Source: Opitutaceae bacterium
GTDB taxonomy: Bacteria; Verrucomicrobiota; Verrucomicrobiia; Opitutales; Opitutaceae
Length of the DNA: 53,486 nucleotides
Direction: 5' to 3'
Assembly: GCA_027485815.1 (NCBI GenBank)
Contig: JAIXQE010000164.1
Span: 1 to 53,486, forward strand
Translations under genes and position numbers: made by a program
Notes under the pieces: model-generated
The model's database searches: none
The model's input: the letters and a program-made list of their open reading frames with translations, nothing else
What the model was told of the DNA's origin: nothing
Shown here: positions 27,137 to 34,554 of the stretch, one piece after another
Position numbering within the stretch: the stretch's first letter is position 1
Layout of the letters: each line of letters starts with the position of its first letter

Positions 27137-30034
27137 TCAGAAGCGATAGGAAACGCCCGTCGTCGCCCGCCAGGAGTACGTCGTGTAGTCCTCCGGGTTA
27201 TCCGGCCGGCCCACGCCCTGATACGAGATCTGGGGCTCGTCGGTCAGGTTGTTCACGTTGAAGAAGAGCCGGGTCTGGCGGTTGAGCTGGTAGCTCGATT
27301 CCCAGTTGAGGGACTCGTAGGCGCCGAAGTAGTCGTCGAAGAAGTTGTTCGCGTCGAGGCCCTCGAGGAAGTCGGACCGGTAGGTGTAGGACAGCCGGGC
27401 CCGGAAGCCGCCGCCGGAATACTCCAGCGCCGCGTTGTAGATGCGGTCGCTGAACCCGTAGGTCGGGAGCTTCTCCTCAAGGCGGCCGGGGTACTTCCCG
27501 TCGCTCTTGGTCAGGGTGGCCGAGAGCGACACGCCGAGGCCGTTCAGCGGGGCCGGCAGGAAGAGCAGGCGCTGGCGGGCGATGAGCTCGAGGCCGTAGT
27601 TGGTCGCCCCGAGGGCGTTGTCCTGGGTGGTGTAGAGGCGCGCGCCATTGGGGTCCGCGATCGGGTAGCCGTTGGCGTCGGTGTTGGTGAAGCGCAGGGT
27701 CGAGTCGTAATAGAAGCCCTTCATCTTCTTGTAGAAGACGCCGGCGGAGTAGAGGCCGCCCTTCGGGGTGTAGTACTCCAGCTGCACGTCGAAGTTGTCG
27801 GCGGTCGAGGGCTGCAGGTTGGGATTGCCGCCGGAGATGTTGCCGGTTTCCGCGTTGAGGTTCAGGCCGGCGACGAGGGAATTGACGTCGGGCCGGCTGT
27901 AGCTGCGGTTGTAGCTCTCGCGCAGGATCAGGTTCTTCGCCAGCTCGTGGCGCAGGTGCAGGCCGGGGAGCCACATCGTGTAATCGCGCTTGGCCTTGAC
28001 CGGCGTAGGCACGGCCGGGGCGTTGCTGTTGTAGCGGTAGGTGAGGGACTCGAACGTGTTGTGCTCCATCCGCACGCCGGTGATGAGCGTGGTCCGGCCG
28101 AAGCGCAGCGTGCCCATCGCGTAGGCGGCGGAAGTGTCCTCCTGCGCGCGGTAGTCGTTGATCACGTCATTCTGGAGAGCCGACGCGGTCTGCAGGGCGA
28201 AGAGCTCCGGACGGGTGCGGCGGAGGTCATCCAGCTTGCCGAGGTCGGGGTACTGGTAGATCGGCAGGGCGCCGAAGACCTTGTAGTCCGTCCGCTGCAG
28301 GATGCTCGCGTAGGGGAAGCCCGCGGCGTTGGTCCCCGTCACGTACACGACCGAGGCCTGGTCCTGCTCCTTGACGTTGGAGCGGAACTTGCCGCCGAAC
28401 TTGAATGCGCCAGCGAGGCCATCGCCGGTAAACTTGCGCTCGACGTCCAGGCGCAGGCTGGAGGCCTTCTCCGCGGCATCCCGGGGGGAATAGGTGAGGT
28501 CGCCGCGATTGATGGAGGTGACGTCGTAGGGATCCTTGCCGTTCAGGATGGTGTAGACCGGCTTCCAGCGGATGGTCTGGTCGTAGCCGAACTGGTAGCC
28601 CTGGTTGCGGATCACGTACGCGAGGGAACGGTCGCGGTTGGACTCGTTGTTCGAGCGGAAGAGATCGAGCGTCACGGTCGTGGCGCCCATCTGGTGCTGG
28701 CCGCCGAGGGAGGCGCCGTACACGTCGTTATCCACCACGCTGAAGTCGTTCTGGTAGCGCAGTTCCGTGAGCACGGTGGAAAGGCTCCGGCCGGTGTTGT
28801 AGGAGGCCTCGGCGATGCTCTTCGTGCCCGTGGCCGAGTTGAAGTTGTGATTCGCGTTCACGTAGTAGCGGGCGCGGGGCTTCTCGGAGTCGGTCTCCTG
28901 CTGGCGGTAGAAGGGGCGGAAGTAGACCGTGGTCGCGGGGCCGACGCGGTAGTCCAGCGAGAGGTTCGCGCTCAGCGCGGCGGAGTCACGGTAGTTCGTC
29001 TGGGGGGCGGCGTTGGTATGGAAATAGAGCGGGCTGGTGAGCCGGAGCGCCGGCTCGAACTGCGGCTGCAGCACCGCGTAGTCCTTGTCGAGGTTGTCGT
29101 AGTCGCGCGAGGTCTCGGACCAGGCCAGGTTGAGGCCGACGCCGAGGTTCTTCCGCTCGCCGCCGACGTCGAGGAGGTCGAGGTAATTGAGGGAAGCGTT
29201 GCCGCTCCACGAACGACGCATGTCGTAATAGAGCCCGCCGACGTTCAGCTCGACCGCCCGCCCCTCGCGCTGGAAGGCGGAGCGCGAGATCACGTTGATG
29301 ATGCCGCCGAGGGCGTCGCCGTCGCGGTCCGGCGTCGCCGCCTTGATCACCTCGATGTTGGCCACCGCGTCCGCGTTGAGCTGGCCGACGGGGAAGGCGC
29401 GCGAGTTGCCGGAGGTAGGCATGCGGTTGCCATCCACCTGCACGGAATTGTACTTGGCCTCGAGGCCGCGGATGTTGACGCCGGAGGGCTCGCCGTCCTC
29501 GCCCTCATTGACGCTGAGGCCGGGCAGTTGCTGGAGCGTGAAGCCGAGGTTGCCGCCCAGATTGGTGCTGAAGGTCTCCTCCGAGACGATGTTCACCAGT
29601 CCGCTGGCGGTCTTCTGCTGGTTGATGGCGAGGGCTTGGCCGCGCACGGATTCGGCGACGGTGAAGGCCTCCAGCTGGAGGGTGCGGCTCTCGAGCCGGA
29701 GTTCGACTTCCACCGTGGTGCCGGCGGTGAGGGCGACGCTGCGCCGCAGCGGATCGAGGCCGACGTATTCGACCTCCAGCGCGCGGTTACCGGCCGGCAG
29801 GCCCGCGAGACGGAACCGGCCATTGGCGTCGGTGTACGCCACGGCGGAGGAACCGTCGACGCGGATCACGGCACCTTGGAGGGAGTAGCCGGTACGGGAG
29901 TCGGCGACGCGGCCGGCGACGGCGGCGGTGTCCTGAGCGGAGGCGAGGGCGGGCAGCAGGAGGGCGGCACAGAGCCGCAGGGCACGGGTGAAGCCGCGGA
30001 GGAGGCCGCGGGGTGCGATGGGATGGTTGGGCAT
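27137..30034 (-). CDS. TonB-dependent receptor with N-terminal carboxypeptidase-regulatory-like domain
   Basis: This is a 965-residue protein starting MPNHPIAPRGLLRGFTRALR with a signal peptide cleaved near 'LASAQDTA'. Residues about 40-120 form a CarboxypepD_reg-like domain ('VAGRVADSRTGYSLQGAVIR', 'RFRLAGLPAGNRALEVEYVG'). The plug follows: 'NQQKTASGLVNIVSEETFST', 'NIRGLEAKYNSVQVDGNRMP', 'NIEVIKAATPDRDGDALGG'. The rest is a beta-barrel ending in VSYRF, a proper terminal aromatic. Receptors of this layout import large substrates with TonB energy. The position among phosphatases and phytases and a phosphate-type box 51 bp upstream suggest uptake of organophosphate or polyphosphate; the ligand itself cannot be read. 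Confidence 0.93.
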   Translation of the reverse strand: MPNHPIAPRGLLRGFTRALRLCAALLLPALASAQDTAAVAGRVADSRTGYSLQGAVIRVDGSSAVAYTDANGRFRLAGLPAGNRALEVEYVGLDPLRRSVALTAGTTVEVELRLESRTLQLEAFTVAESVRGQALAINQQKTASGLVNIVSEETFSTNLGGNLGFTLQQLPGLSVNEGEDGEPSGVNIRGLEAKYNSVQVDGNRMPTSGNSRAFPVGQLNADAVANIEVIKAATPDRDGDALGGIINVISRSAFQREGRAVELNVGGLYYDMRRSWSGNASLNYLDLLDVGGERKNLGVGLNLAWSETSRDYDNLDKDYAVLQPQFEPALRLTSPLYFHTNAAPQTNYRDSAALSANLSLDYRVGPATTVYFRPFYRQQETDSEKPRARYYVNANHNFNSATGTKSIAEASYNTGRSLSTVLTELRYQNDFSVVDNDVYGASLGGQHQMGATTVTLDLFRSNNESNRDRSLAYVIRNQGYQFGYDQTIRWKPVYTILNGKDPYDVTSINRGDLTYSPRDAAEKASSLRLDVERKFTGDGLAGAFKFGGKFRSNVKEQDQASVVYVTGTNAAGFPYASILQRTDYKVFGALPIYQYPDLGKLDDLRRTRPELFALQTASALQNDVINDYRAQEDTSAAYAMGTLRFGRTTLITGVRMEHNTFESLTYRYNSNAPAVPTPVKAKRDYTMWLPGLHLRHELAKNLILRESYNRSYSRPDVNSLVAGLNLNAETGNISGGNPNLQPSTADNFDVQLEYYTPKGGLYSAGVFYKKMKGFYYDSTLRFTNTDANGYPIADPNGARLYTTQDNALGATNYGLELIARQRLLFLPAPLNGLGVSLSATLTKSDGKYPGRLEEKLPTYGFSDRIYNAALEYSGGGFRARLSYTYRSDFLEGLDANNFFDDYFGAYESLNWESSYQLNRQTRLFFNVNNLTDEPQISYQGVGRPDNPEDYTTYSWRATTGVSYRF

Positions 30035-30084
30035 AGGGCGGCGAGGACCCTGCCCGGCCCGAAAGGCATTTCCGCGTCGCCGCG

Positions 30085-30101
30085 GTTACGGTTGAGTTAA
30101 C
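30085..30101 (-). promoter_or_regulatory. Candidate Pho box for the minus-strand TonB-dependent receptor
   Basis: Plus strand GTTACG (30085) and GTTAAC (30096), 11 bp apart; on the minus strand GTTAAC-N5-CGTAAC, pointing to the receptor gene starting 51 bp away at 30034. Confidence 0.65.
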
Positions 30102-30289
30102 CCGGAGCTCGGGCACGCTGCGCCTTCCGCGAAATTCACGTGTCCGCCACATCCGGCCACCCTGTGTGGCGAAGCGGTCACGTGGCCGTGAAGATGCGGT
30201 GTCGGGGCCGAATTCGATTTGCCGGGTCCCGCCGCGCCGCTGTTGCTGCCTTCCGTCAGTGGTTTGTTCCAGGGTCAGGTGTCATAATG

Positions 30290-30317
30290 CCGGCCGCCCC
30301 AGGGGTGGGGCGGCCGG
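30290..30317. repeat. Perfect G+C hairpin in the divergent receptor gap
   Basis: Inverted repeat CCGGCCGCCCC / GGGGCGGCCGG with a 6-nt loop. No gene ends here and no T-tract follows, so terminator is unlikely. It lies 17 bp upstream of the repeat pair at 30334 and may be a protein-binding site or structural insulator. Confidence 0.6.
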
Positions 30318-30333
30318 TCCTGGAGCGGCCCCC

Positions 30334-30350
30334 GTTACAGCGGGGTTACG
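30334..30350. promoter_or_regulatory. Candidate Pho box for the plus-strand TonB-dependent receptor
   Basis: GTTACA (30334) and GTTACG (30345), 11 bp apart, 73 bp before the receptor start. The orientation is reverse-type, as before ppk1. Confidence 0.6.
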
Positions 30351-30369
30351 CTCCCCTTAAGAATGGGTC

Positions 30370-30399
30370 ACGGCGCCGGTTGAGGTTTGCCGGCGCCGT
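30370..30399 (+). promoter_or_regulatory. Leader hairpin immediately upstream of receptor gene
   Basis: Inverted repeat ACGGCGCCGG / CCGGCGCCGT with a 10-nt loop, ending 24 nt before the ATG at 30424. It would form in the 5' leader if transcription starts upstream of it, and so could affect message stability or translation; alternatively it is a dyad operator. No regulator is known from sequence. Confidence 0.5.
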
Positions 30400-30423
30400 T
30401 CGGGACGCGATCAACGCAGGCGC

Positions 30424-33400
30424 ATGTCCTTGCTTCCTTCGCTCCGTCCGCGCCCGCTCCCCGCGGTCGCGCTCCTCCTGCTCTCCGCCACCGCGCTGCC
30501 CGCGGCGACGCCCGCCCCGGCGGCCCGTGAGGCCGATCCCGTGCAACTCCAGCGCGTGCTGGTCACCGGCTCCAATATCCAGCGCGTCGACTCCGAGCGC
30601 TCCGTTCCGGTCAGTGTGATCGACCAGGCCGCGATGGAAGTCCGCGGCGCCCTCCTGCCCGTCGACCTGCTGACCTCGCTCCCTTCCGTGGTGAATCTGC
30701 CGGAAAACGAGACGCGGCTCGGCTCGTCGGGGGCCCGCGGCGACAACGCGAATCTCAACCTGCGCAACCTCGGCGCCACGGCGACGCTGATTTTGGTGAA
30801 CGGCCGCCGCATGGCGATCAACCCGATGACCGCCGGGCTCTCCCAAGCGGTGAACGTGAACCAGCTGCCGACCCGCGGGGTCGAGCGCATCGAGGTGCTG
30901 CGGGATGGCGCGTCGTCGATCTACGGCTCGGATGCCGTGGGCGGCGTGATCAACTACGTGCTCCGCCGCGATTACCAGGGGGCCGAGACGACCCTGCGGT
31001 TCGGGCTGCCGGAAGCCGGGGGCGGGGAGAGCGTGCAGGCCACACTCACCTTCGGCTCGCCGCTGGCCGGGGGCCGCGGGCGACTGTTTGCCACGGTGGA
31101 GAGCCTCTACCGGGACGCGATTTTCCTCACGGAGCGTGACTTCAGCCGCAGCGCGGACAGTTCCGCCCGCGCGGAGCCTCCCTTCAACCTCCCGGGCGGC
31201 CCCTTTGACGCGCGTTCCGCCCGCGGCTACTGGCCGACCTTCCGCGTGGGCACCGCCACCGCGGCCAATTACTTCCGCCCGGTCAACGGCACCCCGGTGC
31301 TGACGACGGCGGCCCCGAGTCGCGTGACGGACGGCGACTTCTTCCTCGACCTCAACCAGTTTGGCATGGCCGCCCCCCGCGTGCGGCGCGGCAACGCTTT
31401 CGTCTCCGCGGAGTTCGACGTCTTGCCCGGACTGACCGCCTTCGCGGACCTCTCCTATTATAAGTCGCGGTCGACGATGCGCCGGCAGCCCCTGGCGCTG
31501 AATGCTCCGACGTCGGACCAGCTCGCGGTGATGGCGGTGGACAACCCCTACAACCCGTACGGCTCCCGCTTCTACCACCCCACGGGCGCGGCGAATGCCG
31601 ACGGTTCGGCGCGGCTCACCGGTGCCCCGCGCACCGTCAGCTTCACCGCGATGACGCTCGCCGGCCTGGCCGCCGAGACCGTGAACACGCGCGCGGATGT
31701 GGTGCGCTTGGCCGCCGGCCTGCGGGGGCGCCTGGGCGGCACCTGGTCGTGGGAGGGTTCGGGCTTCTTCAACGAGGTCGCGGGCGTGGACGAGGCCTTC
31801 CCGGATGTGCGGGAGAGCCGCCTGCAGGCGGCCCTGCAGCGCACCGACGCCTCGGCCTATAATCCCTTCGGCTACACCTTCCGCGTGCAGGGCAACTCCG
31901 TCGTCGCCGACCGGCCCTACGTCAATCCCGCGTCCGTCGTCGATTCGTTCTCCGAGATCTACGCGCGTGAGGCGTGGAGTTCCATCGCCAGCGGCGATCT
32001 CCGGGCCACCGGCCGCCTGTTCCGCCTCCGCGGCGCTGAGGTGATGGCGGCCTTCGGGGCCGAGTATCGCGCCGAGGACCTGAAGGACCTGCGGCCCCCG
32101 TTCAGCGGCGAGAATCCCGAGGGTTCGGGCCTCGATCCCACGAACAACGACTTCCTCCTGCACCCGCCCCGGCCCGACGTGAGGGGCGACCGGCGGATCA
32201 GCAGCTTCTTCGGCGAGGTCATCGTGCCGCTCGTGGAGCGCGCGCGGCCCCTCCCGCTCGTCCAGTCGCTCGAGCTCACCGCGTCCGCGCGGCACGAGCG
32301 TTACAGCGACTTCGGCCAGACCACCAAGCCGAAGGTGGGCGTCAACTGGCGCCCCCTGCCCGCGCTGATGCTCCGGGCCTCCTACAACGAAGGCTTCATG
32401 GCGCCGAGCCTCGCGGCCCTCTTCACCAGCCCGCGCTGGTCCATCTCCGCCGGTGCCGGTGACGTCGACACGTACCGCAATCCGCTCCTCAACGAGGGCC
32501 CCTACGTGCAGCGGACCTATTTCGGCGGCAATCCGCGGCTGAAGGCGCAGGAGTCCGAGGGCCGCACCTGGGGCGTCGTGCTCGACATCCCGGCGTTCCC
32601 GGGCCTCAGCGTCACCGCCGACCACTGGGACATCCGCCGGACGAACCTGCTCGGCCAGCGCAGCGCGGCGCAGATCCGCGACAGCGACACCGGCTTGCTC
32701 CGCGCCTACACGCGCGCCCAGCTCGCCGCGGGCGTGCCGGCCGCGGCGATCGATCTCGGGAGCGGCACCCCGGCCTACAAGGGCGATCCCGATGTCGTCC
32801 GCTTCGCCCTCACGCCGGAGGATCGCGCCGCCTTCGCCGCCTACAACGCGGCCAACCCCGGTAATCCGCAGGCGGCCGCGGGACGCGTCTTCTCGCTGAA
32901 TCGGCCCTTCCTGAACCTCTCCTCCAGTGCGCACGCGGGCTGGGACCTCGGTGTGAACTACGTCGTGCCGCGGCTGCCCTTCGGGCAAGTCACCCTCAAC
33001 TCCGACTGGTCCTACCTCGCGAAGTCCGAGTCCACGCTGGCCCCGGCCAATCTGCCGCCGACCACCACCAACGGCCTCTACGCCGGCGGCGCCGCCCGCT
33101 GGCGCGGGACGACCAACGTCGCGTGGCGCCGCGGGGATTGGGCGGGCTCCTTCGGGGCCTACTACGTCGGCCGGACGCACGATGCCGGCGCGACGACCAC
33201 CGCCACCGTGTACGAGGCGCTCGGGCGCCCCGGGTACATCGAGCCGTTCTTCAACGCCGGGCAGACCGTTTACCGCCGCGTGATCGACCCGACGCTCAGC
33301 TTCAACCTGCTGGTCAGCCGCCGCCTGGGCGCGGGCGCTCCCGCGGTGCTCCGCGGGGTGCAGATCCGGGTGGGCGTGGTCAACCTGACGGACGTGGAGC

Positions 33401-33501
33401 CTCCCCTCGCGACCTCCGAGGGCTTCAGCTACGACGCCTCGGTCAATCAGGCGCTGCTGCCCGGTCGCACCTGGACCCTCGAGTTCGCGCGGCGTTTCTG
33501 A
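30424..33501 (+). CDS. TonB-dependent receptor (large, Oar/CirA-like plug)
   Basis: This is a 1025-residue protein with a signal peptide (MSLLPSLRPRPLPAVALLLL, cleavage near 'LPAATPAP'). The plug begins 'VQLQRVLVTGSNIQRVDSER' and continues with 'LNLRNLGATATLILVNGRRM', 'RGVERIEVLRDGASSIYGSD' and 'AVGGVINYVLRRDY'. The barrel is long, with 'LELTASARHERYSDFGQTTK' and 'PKVGVNWRPLPALMLRASYN' features and the C-terminal strand ending LEFARRF. It lacks the regulatory-like N-terminal domain of its divergent neighbour. Phosphate-type repeats and two hairpins precede it. It converges on the TPR gene 9 bp away. It is probably a phosphate-starvation receptor for an organophosphate; the ligand is unknown. 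Confidence 0.93.
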   Translation: MSLLPSLRPRPLPAVALLLLSATALPAATPAPAAREADPVQLQRVLVTGSNIQRVDSERSVPVSVIDQAAMEVRGALLPVDLLTSLPSVVNLPENETRLGSSGARGDNANLNLRNLGATATLILVNGRRMAINPMTAGLSQAVNVNQLPTRGVERIEVLRDGASSIYGSDAVGGVINYVLRRDYQGAETTLRFGLPEAGGGESVQATLTFGSPLAGGRGRLFATVESLYRDAIFLTERDFSRSADSSARAEPPFNLPGGPFDARSARGYWPTFRVGTATAANYFRPVNGTPVLTTAAPSRVTDGDFFLDLNQFGMAAPRVRRGNAFVSAEFDVLPGLTAFADLSYYKSRSTMRRQPLALNAPTSDQLAVMAVDNPYNPYGSRFYHPTGAANADGSARLTGAPRTVSFTAMTLAGLAAETVNTRADVVRLAAGLRGRLGGTWSWEGSGFFNEVAGVDEAFPDVRESRLQAALQRTDASAYNPFGYTFRVQGNSVVADRPYVNPASVVDSFSEIYAREAWSSIASGDLRATGRLFRLRGAEVMAAFGAEYRAEDLKDLRPPFSGENPEGSGLDPTNNDFLLHPPRPDVRGDRRISSFFGEVIVPLVERARPLPLVQSLELTASARHERYSDFGQTTKPKVGVNWRPLPALMLRASYNEGFMAPSLAALFTSPRWSISAGAGDVDTYRNPLLNEGPYVQRTYFGGNPRLKAQESEGRTWGVVLDIPAFPGLSVTADHWDIRRTNLLGQRSAAQIRDSDTGLLRAYTRAQLAAGVPAAAIDLGSGTPAYKGDPDVVRFALTPEDRAAFAAYNAANPGNPQAAAGRVFSLNRPFLNLSSSAHAGWDLGVNYVVPRLPFGQVTLNSDWSYLAKSESTLAPANLPPTTTNGLYAGGAARWRGTTNVAWRRGDWAGSFGAYYVGRTHDAGATTTATVYEALGRPGYIEPFFNAGQTVYRRVIDPTLSFNLLVSRRLGAGAPAVLRGVQIRVGVVNLTDVEPPLATSEGFSYDASVNQALLPGRTWTLEFARRF

Positions 33502-33510
33502 CCGCGCGGC

Positions 33511-34392
33511 TCACCGGCGGAGTTGCAGCTTCGCCAGGTTGAAATCGGGCTGGGCCCGGGTCGCGGCCGCATGGGCGGCGGCGGCGCGGGCCGGGTCCCC
33601 GACCTGCTCCCAGAGGTTGCCCAGCCGGTGGTGGACGAGCGCGAGCGTCGAGGCGTCGGCATCCGGCGGCGGCGGCAATTGGAGGCAACGCTCCAGGGCC
33701 GCGATCCCCTCGCGCTGACGGGTGCGGGCGAGGTCGGCGCAGCGGCCGAAGTGGTAGAGCGCCGACGGGTCGTCCGGGCGCTCCCGCAGCACGGCTTCGA
33801 ATTCCGCGAAGGCTGGCTCGGGGTTTTTTTCCAGGAGCGCGAGGGTGGCGCGCGCGATGCGGCCTTCCATCTCATCTAGCCCGGCCAGCGCCTCCGCCTG
33901 GCGCAGGGCTTCCGCGCGTTCGCCGCCGACCAGGCGGGGTGCAAGGGCATGGAAGCCGAGGAGGCTCCAGCGGTAGGCCGGATGCCGGGGCTGCAAGTTC
34001 GCCGCGCGCTCGTAGGCGGCGAGGCATCGCCGGGCCAGTCCCGGCTTGCGCCAGAGGGGCGCGGTCGTCGCCGCCAGCCCGTAGGCGTCGCCCAAGGCAT
34101 TGTGCAGCCGGGCGTCGCCGGGCTCGGCGGCGACGGCGCGCTCCAGCCGAGCGAGCGCCTCGCCGGCATCGTCGAACCAGAGTGCGAGTCGGCCGAGGTG
34201 AAATTCCAGGTCCACGTCCGCCGGTCGGCCGGTTTCGGCGGCCCGGAGGAGGCGCCGGGCTTCGGCGTAGCGCCCGGACTGGTAGCAGTCGAGGCCGCGG
34301 GCGATTTCGGTGGTGGCGCGGGCGGTCGAGCCCGCGAGCGCCGCGCCGAAGGCGAGCAGCGCCCAGCGGCGGATGCCGTGTGCGGAGGTCAT
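33511..34392 (-). CDS. Secreted tetratricopeptide-repeat protein
   Basis: This is a 293-residue protein with a signal peptide (MTSAHGIRRWALLAFGAALA) followed by several TPR motifs from about residue 28: 'IARGLDCYQSGRYAEARRLL', 'LEFHLGRLALWFDDAGEALA', 'LHNALGDAYGLAATTAPLWR', 'ALYHFGRCADLARTRQREGI', 'VHHRLGNLWEQVGDPARAAA'. No enzyme domain is visible; it is probably a periplasmic scaffold. It is convergent with the receptor gene and divergent from the phytase-like esterase gene, with a repeat pair oriented toward it 69 bp upstream. It may therefore belong to the same regulon and assist a receptor or secreted phosphatase. Confidence 0.88.
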   Translation of the reverse strand: MTSAHGIRRWALLAFGAALAGSTARATTEIARGLDCYQSGRYAEARRLLRAAETGRPADVDLEFHLGRLALWFDDAGEALARLERAVAAEPGDARLHNALGDAYGLAATTAPLWRKPGLARRCLAAYERAANLQPRHPAYRWSLLGFHALAPRLVGGERAEALRQAEALAGLDEMEGRIARATLALLEKNPEPAFAEFEAVLRERPDDPSALYHFGRCADLARTRQREGIAALERCLQLPPPPDADASTLALVHHRLGNLWEQVGDPARAAAAHAAATRAQPDFNLAKLQLRR

Positions 34393-34461
34393 GGGTGAAG
34401 CCGGGTGGGGAGCCGGCGGCGGGAGCGAGGCCGGTCGGCGTGGCGCGGGCAATCCGCGGGC

Positions 34462-34478
34462 GTGACAACCCCGTGAAT
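34462..34478 (-). promoter_or_regulatory. Candidate Pho box for the TPR gene
   Basis: Plus-strand GTGACA (34462) and GTGAAT (34473) are 11 bp apart; on the minus strand ATTCAC-N5-TGTCAC points to the TPR start at 34392. The second hexamer departs from consensus at its end. Confidence 0.5.
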
Positions 34479-34502
34479 TTCGGCGCCGGGAGTTCGGTTG
34501 AT

Positions 34503-34530
34503 TGTGACGCGGCCGCCGCGGGTTCGTAAC
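34503..34530 (+). promoter_or_regulatory. Candidate Pho box for the phytase-like operon
   Basis: TGTGAC (34503) and CGTAAC (34525) are 22 bp apart, two 11-bp turns, with a weak CGCCGC in the middle register (34514). The array ends 24 bp before ATG 34555 and points toward it. The same 22-bp arrangement occurs before pstS. Confidence 0.6.
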
Positions 34531-34554
34531 CCGGCTCCTCCATGGTCTCCCGCG

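Larger units (their letters stand above)
30035..30423. other. 389-bp divergent control region between two TonB-dependent receptor genes
   Basis: There is no coding frame here. The gap holds a minus-directed repeat pair (30085), a perfect hairpin (30290), a plus-side repeat pair (30334) and a second hairpin (30370) just before the plus-strand start. A weaker inverted repeat CGGCCAC / GTGGCCG spans 30154-30188. Nothing else recognised. Confidence 0.8.

Noticed and set aside
27107-30100. 997-codon open frame opposite the receptor at 27137
   Set aside because: Shadow frame: repetitive V/G/A/E/R composition, no start context, fully overlapped by a clear TonB-dependent receptor.
30290-30317. Hairpin as an intrinsic terminator
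   Set aside because: No gene ends toward it and no T-tract follows on either strand.
30346-33180. 944-codon open minus frame opposite the receptor at 30424
   Set aside because: Same shadow effect; no domain and no conserved start.
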